Shown here piece by piece: positions 43,177-52,674 of a stretch of DNA of 64,000 nucleotides. Both the position numbers and the translations under genes were made by a program. How positions within the stretch are numbered: position 1 is the first letter of the stretch; each line of letters starts with the position of its first letter. Below the pieces are notes generated by a model. The model worked only from the letters and a program-made list of their open reading frames with translations. It did not search any database and was not told the DNA's origin. Source of the DNA: Acidobacteriota bacterium (GTDB lineage: Bacteria > Acidobacteriota > UBA6911 > RPQK01 > JACQSY01); NCBI GenBank assembly GCA_016211085.1, contig JACQSY010000020.1, positions 62,001 to 126,000 on the forward strand. The letters are read 5' to 3'.

Positions 43177-46100
43177 TCAAAATCGCGTGTTTCCAAAAGT
43201 GTAGCGGATCCCTAGCTGAATCTCTCTTCCGGCGAAAAAGTTGTTAGGAGTTCCAAAAGCCGGGCCGGAAACTGAGTTCACATTCCGTACGTTAGCTCGA
43301 TTGGTCAAGTTGAAGGCTTCCGCAAGCACGCTCAAGCTGTGTTTTTCAGAAAGGTGCCATGTCTTCTCAACACGAAAGTCCACTTCAAAAAAGGGCTGCG
43401 TCCGGAACGTGTTGCGTGACTGACTGGTGTCTCTCTGATCCACTAACCCGTCGCCATCCTGGTCCGTGATTCCACGTGGATTGAAAGCGTTTCCAGACCT
43501 CCACGTCAGAATCGAGCTCAGCCTGAAGTCCCAGGGCAGGTCGGCAATGCCTTTAAACACGAAAATATGCGGGGCTGACTGATTGGAAGGACCATAGTCG
43601 AGCTCGGGATGATTGTTGTTGCTGAACGTCGATCCCACGTTGCCGGTGAGCAGATTGTCGCGCGCGCGTGAGCCGGTATAAGAGGCGTGAAAGCCATACC
43701 ACTGGCTGAACTGCTTTCTAAGTTCCAGCAGGAGGCCGTCGTAGTTGATCAGCCCGTCATAGGTCACCTGGTTAATGCGTGGCCCGCCATCCACCGTCCG
43801 TCCAAATTGAGGGTGGCCGGGACGCACATCGAAAAGATTTACGACGCGGCGTGTCAGGAGGTCCCGGCTGCGACGGTGAATGTAGGAAACAGAGAGTACC
43901 AGATCTTTAACCAGTTGCTGCTCGACCCCGATGTTGAAGGCACGCGTCCACGGCGTTCGGGCTTCAGAAAACTTGGAGATTTCACGAGTTAACTCCAAGG
44001 GGCCTCTCGGAAAAAAGGAGAGGACACGGTTGCCGACCAGCGAACCTCCGGGAACATCGAAAAATTCCCAATCGGTTCCGGGAAATGTCTTTTCCAGGCG
44101 CTCAATCGCCTGTTGAGGAGTCAGGCCGCTGAACTGTTGGATATTGTCGGCGGTGATGATGGGGGGGGCCGAGAGATTGGTCACATTAATCCCCAACAAC
44201 TCATAAAGTGCAAAGGGATTTTTTCGAAGGGCTTCAGCAAAGGCCACATAACTGGGGTTTTCCGCCGGTCCGCGTTTTCCATCCGGAGTAGGGAACCCCG
44301 ATGTGATCACAAGGTCAATGAGCGAGTCCGTGTAGTCAAACCCCAGTCGAGGGAGTGCCACGTCAAAAGCGCTCCGGGTAAAAACCCCACCCAGTTCCGG
44401 CACCGTGGCAGCTGCTGCCAACAAATTGCGATCATAATAAAGTCCCCAGCCCAGACGAACCACCGTTTTGTGATTGCCACCTACATCCCATGCCAGCCCT
44501 GCTCGGGGCGCGAAATTGTCCTTGTCACGATCAAACAGGGAGGCATAGTCGTAACGCAGTCCCAGGTTTAAGGTGACGTCCGGGCGGATCCGCCAGCTGT
44601 CCTGTAAAAAAAAGCCGAGATCATGATTGTGCATGTCAAGGGAAAGATTCCCGCCAGGATTGGCGGAAAGAGTGAAGAAACGAGCTGCTGATTGCGCAAA
44701 GCCGAGTTGCTGAAAACGTTCCCGCATGATCTCCGCAGCGTTGGGGTTGAGGAATGCAGCCGAGTACTCGACATCGTTGGTGATTTCATTGAAACCCGAA
44801 AGGCCGACCCTGTTCCAGTCCCACCCGAATCTAAGCTGATGCTCGCCGCTGCGGCCCAGCTGGTAACGGGCGAGCCTTTGTGCAAACTGGGCATACTGGG
44901 AGTCACGCCGGTTCTTACCCCCAAAAGGAGCGCCCACCTGGATAAATCCAGTACGCAGGAGGAGCAAAATGGGTTCCAGTCGGTTGTGACGTTCCAGATT
45001 GGACCCGTTTTGCGCGTCGACCCACTTAAAGGAAGTCTCAAGAAAGGTGTCCCCATTGAGTGACCAGGTTTCCCGGAGAGTCAAAGCCGTCGATTCTTGT
45101 TTTTCTGTGCGGGCGGCACTCGGCAAGGCGATGGTGCCCGCGATAGGGGAGCTGATCTCTCCGCTCACGTCGTCCCGACTGCGGCTGAAAAGGCCGTGCA
45201 GGCGGTGCGATTGGTTGACATGATGGTCGATTCGGAACAATCCGCGAAAACCCTCGGTACGAGGACCGATTGTAAAATCCTCGCGCGAAGAAGGGGTAGC
45301 GATGCCGCTCAGTATAAAAGCGGGGATACGGGAGCGGTCGATGTTAACTCCCCGGTCCTCATCCAGAACTTCGAAAGAGCCAAAAAAGAAAGCAGCATCA
45401 TGCCTGATGGGCCCTCCCGCTGTGAGACCCCACTGGCGGCGGTGGAGTCTTGGCACTTTCTGGCTTTTGACGTTGGAGGAGTCCAGGGAGTCGTTGCGTC
45501 CGAATAAGAAAGAACTGCCGGTCCATTGGTTTCCTCCGGAACGCGTGATGATATTGGCTACCCCTCCCTGGGCGCGTCCAAACTCTGCCTCTTGACCGGT
45601 GGTGATCACCTCGAACTCCTGAATTGAATCCTGGGTGAAATGTTGCAGAGGTCCTCCCGAAACTGCGTCGTTGTTGTCGGCGCCGTCCACTACGAAAGAT
45701 ATAGCGGCGCCTCTCTCCCCAAAGATGGAAACACGGGAAGCCTGCGAGGCGGCGGGCTCGGGCTTTGCTCCAGGCACCAAGGCGATTAAGTCTTCAAAAT
45801 TTCTGCCGTTCAGGGGAAGGGCGGCGATGGTGCGCTGGTTGACACGCGAGCTGATATCGGCACGAGCAACTTCGATGTCGGACGCGGCAGCGTCTACCTC
45901 GATGGTTTCCTCCAGTTCGCGGATCTTCAATGTGAAATCCAGGACCACTTTCTGATTTACGGCCAACGGAACTCCGGAATACGTGAGACTGCTGAAGCCT
46001 GACCTTTCAGCGACCACCTCATATGTACCCGGGGGGAGCAGGTTGAAATAGTAGACGCCTTCGGCGCTGGTGGTCGTTTCATATCTGAGCGCCGTACCCT

Positions 46101-46242
46101 GCACGCCGACGCGAGCCTGAGCTAGCACGGCGCCCGTCTCATCGCGAACCGTTCCACGAAGAGAACCAGTGACCTGTGAGAACACAGCGACTGGCCAAAG
46201 AAAAAAGACTAAAGACCAGATAATGAACTTCGTTCGAGCCAT
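43177..46242 (-). CDS. TonB-dependent receptor with carboxypeptidase-regulatory domain (Oar-like)
   Basis: 1021 residues from the ATG at 46242, which gives a signal peptide (ARTKFIIWSLVFFLWPVAVF). Residues about 25-110 are a carboxypeptidase-regulatory-like beta sandwich (QVTGSLRGTVRDETGAVLAQ, GVYYFNLLPPGTYEVVAERS). Then comes a plug domain (NQRTIAALPLNGRNFEDLIA, GERGAAISFVVDGADNNDAV) and the 22-strand barrel ending ...GIRYTFGNTRF with a terminal aromatic residue. This is the Oar-like receptor group abundant in Acidobacteriota and Myxococcota. It imports or exports large ligands with TonB energy; ligand unknown. Probably in one operon with the upstream receptor gene (28 bases apart). Confidence 0.9.
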   Translation of the reverse strand: MARTKFIIWSLVFFLWPVAVFSQVTGSLRGTVRDETGAVLAQARVGVQGTALRYETTTSAEGVYYFNLLPPGTYEVVAERSGFSSLTYSGVPLAVNQKVVLDFTLKIRELEETIEVDAAASDIEVARADISSRVNQRTIAALPLNGRNFEDLIALVPGAKPEPAASQASRVSIFGERGAAISFVVDGADNNDAVSGGPLQHFTQDSIQEFEVITTGQEAEFGRAQGGVANIITRSGGNQWTGSSFLFGRNDSLDSSNVKSQKVPRLHRRQWGLTAGGPIRHDAAFFFGSFEVLDEDRGVNIDRSRIPAFILSGIATPSSREDFTIGPRTEGFRGLFRIDHHVNQSHRLHGLFSRSRDDVSGEISSPIAGTIALPSAARTEKQESTALTLRETWSLNGDTFLETSFKWVDAQNGSNLERHNRLEPILLLLRTGFIQVGAPFGGKNRRDSQYAQFAQRLARYQLGRSGEHQLRFGWDWNRVGLSGFNEITNDVEYSAAFLNPNAAEIMRERFQQLGFAQSAARFFTLSANPGGNLSLDMHNHDLGFFLQDSWRIRPDVTLNLGLRYDYASLFDRDKDNFAPRAGLAWDVGGNHKTVVRLGWGLYYDRNLLAAAATVPELGGVFTRSAFDVALPRLGFDYTDSLIDLVITSGFPTPDGKRGPAENPSYVAFAEALRKNPFALYELLGINVTNLSAPPIITADNIQQFSGLTPQQAIERLEKTFPGTDWEFFDVPGGSLVGNRVLSFFPRGPLELTREISKFSEARTPWTRAFNIGVEQQLVKDLVLSVSYIHRRSRDLLTRRVVNLFDVRPGHPQFGRTVDGGPRINQVTYDGLINYDGLLLELRKQFSQWYGFHASYTGSRARDNLLTGNVGSTFSNNNHPELDYGPSNQSAPHIFVFKGIADLPWDFRLSSILTWRSGNAFNPRGITDQDGDGLVDQRDTSQSRNTFRTQPFFEVDFRVEKTWHLSEKHSLSVLAEAFNLTNRANVRNVNSVSGPAFGTPNNFFAGREIQLGIRYTFGNTRF

Positions 46243-46270
46243 GTTGAATGTTTTCCCGAAAGGATTCAGC

Positions 46271-48073
46271 TCAACGTACCGTGAGTTCCAAACCACCCAG
46301 GAACCAACGTCCGGGCATATCGACCCCCTGGATCTCCTGGTAGTCTGAGTCAAGCATGTTGAGACACTCGATGTAGAGATTTACTTTTCCAAAACTGCGC
46401 GCAAGACGGCCGTCCAGAACCCAGTAATCCCGGCCGTCCACCCTGCGCTTGTAATCCACTCTCTGTCCGAAACTGAACGACTGGGGGAGGTGCAAGGAGA
46501 AGAAACCACTGAAAGAATGCCGGCTGTAGTCGAGGACATATTTGGAAAGATAAGCGACAGGAGTGGCTTCGGTGTTGAGGTAAGCATATTGAAATTCCAC
46601 GTGGGACCCGCCATGCAGCAGATGTTGTATTCCCAACTCGACGCCGCGATTCTCGAGTCTACGGACGTTGGTGGTCTGCCATTTTTGCTTTGGCGTATCC
46701 CGGACCCAATCAATGACGTTTCGTTCCCACCGTGAAAAAAGCGTGAGGCTGCCTACCCACTGAGGGTGAAACATCCAGTCTGCACCTGCTTCCGCGCCCC
46801 AGGCCTTCTCAGGAGCCAGATTGGAATTGGCCTGATGATTAGGGTCGCGGTAATAGAGTTCAGTGAAAGTAGGAATACGGAAGGCCCGTCCGACGGCGGA
46901 GCGAATCTTAAAGGTAGGGGTGGCCCACCAGCTGGCGCTGACAGAAGGATTGGTACTGGAGACAAAATTAGAATAGTAGTCGTAACGAACTCCGGGGTAG
47001 ATGCTGACGCGGTCGCTCAGGGCAAACTGCACCTCGGCAAAGGCACTGCTCTTCGAGAATTCATGATCGCCGAGATTGTTAGATCGGATCCAGTCGCCTC
47101 CGGTTTCCACACCCATCGTCAGGTTGGTCTTTTCCGAAAAGTTCCAGTGTGCCTGGGCGCTTCCTCCGATTGCATGCGTACGGTGCCGGTTCTCCGCGAA
47201 ACCAGGCCTGCGAAAATCCCAAAGAAAATGGTCTCCATGGGTGCGGTAGAAAAATTTTCCTGTGAGGTCCCAGGAGTTCCTTCGGAAGAAAGGCTGGTTC
47301 AGCGTAACCAAGGTGCTGTTGGTCCACTCTCGAGACGGAGAAGGGCCGTAAAAGCCATTGGCCCCAAATTCCTTCCAGAGATAAGAAACCAGCAGCGAGG
47401 AATCCTTCCCCCAGCCGGTTTGAGATGTAAAGCCGACGGTTTGAAAATCACGTGCAAACATGAAGCCATGCGATCGATCTGCAGACGCGGTCACGGACTG
47501 TTGGATGCCGTTTTTACCAAAACCGGCTCCTGCCGCGCCCTGGAAGAACCCGAAATCGCCAACAGTGAAGCGAGCCTTTCCTCTCTCTCCTGGTTTTCGC
47601 GTGATGATGTTGATGGTCCCGCCGAATGCATCCGCGCCATGAAGTGAGGAACCGGGACCATACAGCACTTCAATTCGCTCGATATCCTCCAGCATGACCG
47701 GGATGTCTCCATTATGGTGCCCTGACTGTGTGTCGTTGATCCGGAAGCCGTTCACCAGAATCAGCGCCTGACCAAAGCCGGCACCGCGGGCTAAAAAATC
47801 ACTCTGAACACCTAAAGGACCCCGGGAACGGACATCCAGACTGGCCGCGTAACGAAGCAACTCAGGTACGGAATGGACCGGAAGCCTAGAGATTTGTTCC
47901 GATGTCAGCACAGTTACGGACCGAGAGACATTGTTAAAGGGAACCGGATAGGCGTTAGCCGTCACCACCACAGTTTCCCGCAGCGGCTGCTGAGCTGAAA
48001 GTGTGGGAATGAGCAGACACCCAATCAAAGAAAAGCGGCGGGCCTCACGTAACAATTTCCGATACGACACCAT
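46271..48073 (-). CDS. TonB-dependent receptor, BtuB/iron-siderophore-like
   Basis: 600 residues from the ATG at 48073; earlier ATGs at 48112 and 48139 extend the frame but do not improve the signal peptide (LIGCLLIPTLSAQQ). The TonB box may be ETVVVTANAYP. The plug is evident (EQISRLPVHSVPELLRYAAS, LDVRSRGPLGVQSDFLARGA, VNGFRINDTQSGHHNGDIPV, DIERIEVLYGPGSSLHGADA), and the barrel ends in LGGLELTVR. It resembles the BtuB/vitamin-B12 and catecholate-siderophore receptors but lacks a clear ligand signature. First gene of a two-receptor unit, divergent from the aminotransferase gene. Confidence 0.9.
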   Translation of the reverse strand: MVSYRKLLREARRFSLIGCLLIPTLSAQQPLRETVVVTANAYPVPFNNVSRSVTVLTSEQISRLPVHSVPELLRYAASLDVRSRGPLGVQSDFLARGAGFGQALILVNGFRINDTQSGHHNGDIPVMLEDIERIEVLYGPGSSLHGADAFGGTINIITRKPGERGKARFTVGDFGFFQGAAGAGFGKNGIQQSVTASADRSHGFMFARDFQTVGFTSQTGWGKDSSLLVSYLWKEFGANGFYGPSPSREWTNSTLVTLNQPFFRRNSWDLTGKFFYRTHGDHFLWDFRRPGFAENRHRTHAIGGSAQAHWNFSEKTNLTMGVETGGDWIRSNNLGDHEFSKSSAFAEVQFALSDRVSIYPGVRYDYYSNFVSSTNPSVSASWWATPTFKIRSAVGRAFRIPTFTELYYRDPNHQANSNLAPEKAWGAEAGADWMFHPQWVGSLTLFSRWERNVIDWVRDTPKQKWQTTNVRRLENRGVELGIQHLLHGGSHVEFQYAYLNTEATPVAYLSKYVLDYSRHSFSGFFSLHLPQSFSFGQRVDYKRRVDGRDYWVLDGRLARSFGKVNLYIECLNMLDSDYQEIQGVDMPGRWFLGGLELTVR

Positions 48074-48180
48074 TAAACGACCTCGCTGGCTGCGGTTAAT
48101 TGCTTCGAGCATCACGCAGTGCGTGAATTCAGTTCGCAAAACAACCCATTATGGTAAGTTCATTTGAGTTACTTCGCAAC

Positions 48181-48219
48181 TCTTTTGGGCAAGTCTTTTG
48201 GGCAAGAGGGTTGGGCAAG
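48181..48219. repeat. Three tandem 13-base repeats
   Basis: TCTTTTGGGCAAG occurs twice in a row (48181-48193, 48194-48206), and a third, diverged copy AGGGTTGGGCAAG follows (48207-48219). They lie between the divergent TonB receptor and aminotransferase genes. The core TTGGGCAA also occurs in a hairpin at 52694. Possible repeat-type regulator site or slippage product. Confidence 0.65.
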
Positions 48220-48277
48220 AGGGTGCCTCGGGTCGCAGGTAATCGTACTCTATTTGGGAAATGCTGCTCCCACCCTG

Positions 48278-48286
48278 TGCTACAAT
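48278..48286 (+). promoter_or_regulatory. Candidate extended -10 promoter of the aminotransferase gene
   Basis: TGC followed by TACAAT (48281-48286) fits the extended -10 form TGnTATAAT. It lies 58 bases before the ATG at 48344, with no strong -35 box. The tandem repeats are just upstream. Confidence 0.4.
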
Positions 48287-48343
48287 CGCATTCTTGACGC
48301 GCTGATTTCTAAAGAATCTTTCGCGGGAAATTTAGGAAACCGC

Positions 48344-49540
48344 ATGAACAGAACGTCCGTCGTTGACCAATTGCCGGTCTACATTTTTGATGAAATCAAT
48401 CGTTTGAAGCACGAGGCCCGAGTTGCCGGCCGCGATGTGATTGATCTTGGGATGGGCAACCCTGATCTTCCTACCCCCAGGCCAATAGTAGAGAAGCTGC
48501 GTGAAGCCGTCCTGGATCCACGGAATCACCGCTATTCAGTTTCGCGAGGAATCATGGGTTTGCGCCGAGAGTTGGCGCGTTGGTACGAAAGAAAATTCAG
48601 CATCTCTTTGGCAGACGAACAGATTCTGGTTACGCTGGGAGCCAAGGAGGGATTCACTCACCTTATCCAAGCAGTTGTGGATCCTGGGGAAGCCGTGCTT
48701 CTTACGAGTCCCTGTTATCCCATCCATCGCTATGCTGTTCAGATTGCACGAGCTCTTCCCGTAGCGCTGGCGGGCACGGAAACCGAAGGGCTCGTGGAAA
48801 AAATACAAACTGCCCTTCAGCAGGAGCCCCGTCCCCGGACTTTGATCCTCTCTTACCCCAACAACCCCACCACTCATTGTGTGGAGCGTAGCTTTTTTGA
48901 GGAACTGATTCCGCTTGCCCGAAGAGAAGATTTGTTGGTGATCCATGACTTCTCTTATGCAGATCTGGTCTTTGACGGGTACAAGGCGCCCAGCATCCTG
49001 GAGGTGCCCGGAGCATCGGAAGTGTCGGTAGAATTCTATTCCATGTCGAAGGGCTACAGCATGGCAGGCTGGCGTGTCGGGTTCTGTGTCGGCAATGCTC
49101 AGGTCATCAGCAAGTTGAGACGTCTTAAGAGCTATCTTGATTACGGGATGTTTCAGCCGATCCAGATTGCTGCGGCCATCGCACTCCGGGACTGTGACGC
49201 CGAGGTTGAAAAGATCAGAGAGACGTATGAAAAACGGCGCGACTGTCTGATTCAGGGCCTGGAGCGCCTGAATTGGGTAGTGCAGCCGCCGCGAGGCACC
49301 ATTTTCGTATGGGCTCCTCTACCCTCCCACTTCCGGCAGCGAGGCTCTCTGGAGTTCGCCCGGCACCTGCTGACCCAGGCCAATGTTGCCGTGTCACCCG
49401 GTATTGGCTTTGGTCCTGAAGGAGAAGGGTGGGTGCGAATGGCATTAGTAGAAAACGTCCAGAGGATCAGTCAAGCGGTCAGAAACTTAAAACGTGTTCT
49501 TCAACTGGAGGTCTCCAGCAACAAAGGACAGGCTGCCTGA
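48344..49540 (+). CDS. PLP-dependent aminotransferase (AlaC/LL-DAP-aminotransferase-like)
   Basis: 398 residues from the ATG at 48344 (AGGA upstream). The frame is open from 48164, but the first 60 codons there match nothing and run across the promoter region. Class I/II fold: VIDLGMGNPDLPTPRPIVEK, YSVSRGIMGLRRELARWY, LTSPCYPIHRYAVQIARA, ILSYPNNPTTHCVERSFFEE, DFSYADLVFDGYKAPS and the Schiff-base lysine in FYSMSKGYSMAGWRVGFCVG. It is closest in feel to alanine aminotransferase AlaC and to LL-diaminopimelate aminotransferase, which are hard to tell apart by eye. Cytosolic. Confidence 0.9.
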   Translation: MNRTSVVDQLPVYIFDEINRLKHEARVAGRDVIDLGMGNPDLPTPRPIVEKLREAVLDPRNHRYSVSRGIMGLRRELARWYERKFSISLADEQILVTLGAKEGFTHLIQAVVDPGEAVLLTSPCYPIHRYAVQIARALPVALAGTETEGLVEKIQTALQQEPRPRTLILSYPNNPTTHCVERSFFEELIPLARREDLLVIHDFSYADLVFDGYKAPSILEVPGASEVSVEFYSMSKGYSMAGWRVGFCVGNAQVISKLRRLKSYLDYGMFQPIQIAAAIALRDCDAEVEKIRETYEKRRDCLIQGLERLNWVVQPPRGTIFVWAPLPSHFRQRGSLEFARHLLTQANVAVSPGIGFGPEGEGWVRMALVENVQRISQAVRNLKRVLQLEVSSNKGQAA

Positions 49541-49581
49541 CCGGGGGTGTCGCAATCACATTCTCGAGGGCAGCGGCACGT

Positions 49582-50349
49582 TCAACGCGGCGGCATCCGC
49601 AACCCTCCGTCCAACCGGATTACCTCTCCGTTGATCATGGTGTTTTCCACAATGTGAAGGGCCAATGCCGCGAATTCTTCCGGAGGCCCGAATCGCTGGG
49701 GAAAAGGGACCTGCCGCGTCAGCGAGGTCCGGACACTCTCGGGCATTACTGCAGTCATAGGAGTATCAAAGACTCCCGGGGCTACGGTTGCCACACGTAT
49801 CCCAAACTGTGCCAACTCTCTTGAAGCGGGCAAAGTCATTCCGATAACGCCCGCCTTTGAAGCTGCGTAAGCGCATTGTCCAATCTGACCGTCAAAAGCG
49901 GCAATCGAGGCGGTGTTAACAATAACACCCCGCTCTCCATCGGGGTTCGGAGCGTTTCGAGTCATGGCGGCCGCTGCCAATCGCATGGCGTTAAAAACGC
50001 CAATCAGGTTGACATCGACCGCTCGCCAAAAACCTGCAAGTGAATGTACGCCTTTTCGGCCCACGAGCTTTTCCGCCGGTGCAATTCCTGCACAGCAGAC
50101 AAGAACGTGAAGGGCATCGTGTTTTTTTATGGCCGCATCTACTGCGCTCATTACAGAAGCTTCACTGGTCACATCCGTCTGGCAAAAAATAGCCGTGGTA
50201 CCCAACTCCTTTTCTAACGCAGCCCCTCCGACAACGTCAATGTCGGCAATCAAGACCCGCGCTCCCAAAGAGGAGAATAATTTTACGGTAGCCGCCCCCA
50301 AACCCGAAGCTCCCCCCGTTACCACTACACTTTTTCTGGCCACTTGCAT
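49582..50349 (-). CDS. Short-chain dehydrogenase, 3-hydroxyacyl-CoA dehydrogenase type II-like
   Basis: 255 residues from the ATG at 50349; an upstream ATG at 50415 gives an unnatural extra tail. Rossmann motif VVTGGASGLGAATVKLFSSL, NAG-like segment VCCAGIAP, catalytic Ser in VNTASIAAFDGQIGQ, and YxxxK in CAYAASKAGVIGMT. The C-terminal VENTMINGEVIRLDGGLRMP is typical of the HSD17B10-like group that oxidises 3-hydroxyacyl-CoAs. Divergent from the TAXI gene and convergent with the aminotransferase. With the 3-hydroxyacyl-CoA dehydrogenase pair at 32 kb, it points to active beta-oxidation. Confidence 0.88.
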   Translation of the reverse strand: MQVARKSVVVTGGASGLGAATVKLFSSLGARVLIADIDVVGGAALEKELGTTAIFCQTDVTSEASVMSAVDAAIKKHDALHVLVCCAGIAPAEKLVGRKGVHSLAGFWRAVDVNLIGVFNAMRLAAAAMTRNAPNPDGERGVIVNTASIAAFDGQIGQCAYAASKAGVIGMTLPASRELAQFGIRVATVAPGVFDTPMTAVMPESVRTSLTRQVPFPQRFGPPEEFAALALHIVENTMINGEVIRLDGGLRMPPR

Positions 50350-50497
50350 CCGGAAAGCATACGAAAACCGGTGCCATGCCGCAATTGGACCGGCGAATTG
50401 CGACCGCAGCACCAATTACAAGCTTGACACTTCTTTTGCAATTCGTGTACACGATGACTGCGTTTTCGAGGCTGTTCGATTTTTCTGAAGGGTTGAT

Positions 50498-51544
50498 ATG
50501 CGGAGTGGACGCCAAACAACTGCGCGCATCTGTCTGCTGCTTACGGTTATTGTGTGCATGGTCTTCTCATTCACCGGTTGCTCAGGTAACGCGGGAAAGA
50601 GCAGGCAGATAAAAGTCCTCAGCATGGGCACGCATGGGGTGGGCAGTCTTGTCAACGCCATGGGAACCGGGCTGGCCACTGTACTGAGTGAAGGCCTGGG
50701 GATTGAGGTAAGAGTGGTTGCATCCTCGGGTCCAACCGAGTGGCTTCCCATGGTCGCTTCGGAAGAAATGGATCTCGGAGTTCTTAATGCGTGGGACGCT
50801 CAGATGGGGAACGAGGGCAAATCGGTATACGGCCGGTTGTCCAATGGTAAGGGATTTCCGATTTTGCTGATAACCAGTGGTCATAAAGCTTTGAACGGGG
50901 TGGTAGTTCCGGAGAGCTCTGGAATACGGGCGCCTCAAGATCTGAAGGGAAGGCGCTATGTGGGCTTGTTTACGGGGAGTCCTGGAATTACGGCACAGGC
51001 AGAGGCAGCGCTTGCGAACTTCGGCTTAAAGGAAACGGATGTCAATCTGATCCCGGTGCCCAGCATCGATGCCGGGGTGAGGAACCTTGTGGAAGGCCGG
51101 GCTGAAGCCAGCATCGCCAATGTTGGAATGGGCATTGTTTCCGAGCTCGAGGCCAGCAGGGGGGCGCGTTTTCTGTCTTTTGATCCTTCACCCCGCGCGG
51201 TTCAAAAGATGCAGGCTAAGTTCCCTTCGACATTGTTTAAAGTCTCACCGGGCTCCGGCAAGACCGGCGTGCAAGCGGATACGTTCCTGATGAGTTACGA
51301 TTTTTATTTGGTGGGTCGCGCCAATCTTCCCGAAGAACTGGTTTATTTAATAGTCAGGACCCTTTGGGAGAAAAATGAGGAGCTGACCCGCATCAACACC
51401 CAGCTCCAAGACTGGACCCCTTCAAACTTCGTCACCAACTTCAACACGATTGCTTATCATCCAGGTGCCGTTCGCCTTTATCGAGAGAAGAACGTCTGGT
51501 CTTCGGAAATGCAACAGCGTCAGCAGGAGTTGGAGAAGCGCTAA
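50498..51544 (+). CDS. TAXI-family TRAP transporter solute-binding lipoprotein
   Basis: 348 residues. A lipoprotein signal (LLLTVIVCMVFSFTGCSG) with the acylated Cys at about 27. The body has VLSMGTHGVGSLVNAMGTGL, EWLPMVASEEMDLGVLNAWD and DLKGRRYVGLFTGSPGITAQ, the pattern of TAXI extracytoplasmic binding proteins, which capture glutamate-like or other organic-acid ligands for a TRAP permease. The permease genes are not in the window, so this is an orphan binding protein or works with distant genes. The amidohydrolase gene follows after 34 bases. Confidence 0.85.
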   Translation: MRSGRQTTARICLLLTVIVCMVFSFTGCSGNAGKSRQIKVLSMGTHGVGSLVNAMGTGLATVLSEGLGIEVRVVASSGPTEWLPMVASEEMDLGVLNAWDAQMGNEGKSVYGRLSNGKGFPILLITSGHKALNGVVVPESSGIRAPQDLKGRRYVGLFTGSPGITAQAEAALANFGLKETDVNLIPVPSIDAGVRNLVEGRAEASIANVGMGIVSELEASRGARFLSFDPSPRAVQKMQAKFPSTLFKVSPGSGKTGVQADTFLMSYDFYLVGRANLPEELVYLIVRTLWEKNEELTRINTQLQDWTPSNFVTNFNTIAYHPGAVRLYREKNVWSSEMQQRQQELEKR

Positions 51545-51578
51545 ACACAAAACGTTGTTAGTTTGAAAGGACACACGA

Positions 51579-52577
51579 TTGAAAATTGATGCTTTTAACC
51601 ATATTTTGCCCCGTAAGTACTTTGATCTGGCAATGAAGAAAGCAAGTTCAGGGTTCTATCTGGAAAGGCGCATTCGTGGCATTCCCGCTCTGGTAGACCT
51701 GGAGTTGAGATTTCGAATCATGGACGCGTTTGAGGAGTACTCGCAAGTACTGACCATTGCGTCACCTCCCTTGGAATTGCTGGCGCGACCCAAAGATGCG
51801 GGAGAGCTCGCTCGGGTGGCCAACGATGAACTTGCCGAACTGGTGGCAAAGTATCCCTCGCGCTTTCCGGCTGCTATCGCTGCTCTCCCTTTAAACGATA
51901 TCGACGCTTCTTTAGAGGAGCTCGAGCGGGCGGTCACAAAATTGGGGCTAAAGGGGGCACAAATCTACACACATATCAATGGGAAACCGCTGGATGCTCC
52001 GGAAGTTCGTCCTTTATTTGAAAAGATCGCCCAATACGATCTGCCACTGTTTTTGCATCCGGCGCGTGGAATGGATTTTCCTGATTATCCTACTGAGAAG
52101 GCCTCACGCTACGAGGTATGGCATGTATTCGGCTGGCCGTACGATAGCACTGTGGCAGTTACCCGGATCTTGTTCACTGGCATCTTCGACCAGTATCCCA
52201 ATCTTAAGATCGTGACCCACCATATGGGCGGGATGGTGCCGTTTTTTGAAGAGCGCATTCGTGGTGCTTATGACCAGTTTGGTACGCGTTCGGGCGAAGA
52301 CCGCGGACTTAAAGATCGGTTGAAAAAACACCCTTACGAATATTACCGGATGTTTTACGCTGACACTTCTCTGTATGGTTCGATTCCTGCCATGGAGTGT
52401 GCTCTGGCCTTTTTCGGCTCTGATCATGTGGTTTTTGCCACCGATATGCCTTTTGATTCCGAGGGAGGAACACGCTACATTCGGCAGACCTTGAAGGCGA
52501 TGGAAGGAATGACCGCCTCAATCGAAGACAAGCAGAAGATCTACGAGTCGAATATCCGTTCTCTGCTGAAAATGTGA
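51579..52577 (+). CDS. Amidohydrolase-2 / ACMSD-like decarboxylase family protein
   Basis: 332 residues from a TTG start (KIDAFNHILPRKYF), preceded by GAAAGGACAC. It fits the amidohydrolase-2 family, which includes aminocarboxymuconate-semialdehyde decarboxylase and 2-hydroxyacid decarboxylases. Metal-site elements: NHIL at the N-terminus (one of the usual two His is replaced by Phe), LPLFLHPARGMDF near 160, KIVTHHMGGMVPFFEERI near 212 and VVFATDMPFDSEGG near 292. Substrate unknown. Likely co-transcribed with the TAXI binding protein. Confidence 0.85.
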   Translation: MKIDAFNHILPRKYFDLAMKKASSGFYLERRIRGIPALVDLELRFRIMDAFEEYSQVLTIASPPLELLARPKDAGELARVANDELAELVAKYPSRFPAAIAALPLNDIDASLEELERAVTKLGLKGAQIYTHINGKPLDAPEVRPLFEKIAQYDLPLFLHPARGMDFPDYPTEKASRYEVWHVFGWPYDSTVAVTRILFTGIFDQYPNLKIVTHHMGGMVPFFEERIRGAYDQFGTRSGEDRGLKDRLKKHPYEYYRMFYADTSLYGSIPAMECALAFFGSDHVVFATDMPFDSEGGTRYIRQTLKAMEGMTASIEDKQKIYESNIRSLLKM

Positions 52578-52674
52578 GGACCGGCTGTCCCATACAGCAG
52601 GCTCTGAAGGCGGAGATTTGCTTCAGCACCCTTGGTGAAGGAGCAATTGAATAAGTCCGGGCTTGTTCCCGTTG

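Noticed and set aside
48230-48340. Possible cobalamin riboswitch before the BtuB-like receptor (minus strand)
   Set aside because: The text near 48231-48250 resembles the B12 box, but the match is poor, the preceding conserved blocks are not found, and the segment overlaps the aminotransferase promoter.
51579-52577. Amidohydrolase judged inactive because the first His is replaced by Phe
   Set aside because: Related amidohydrolase-2 proteins with a FNH start are known to me as a regular variant, so the replacement alone does not show loss of function.
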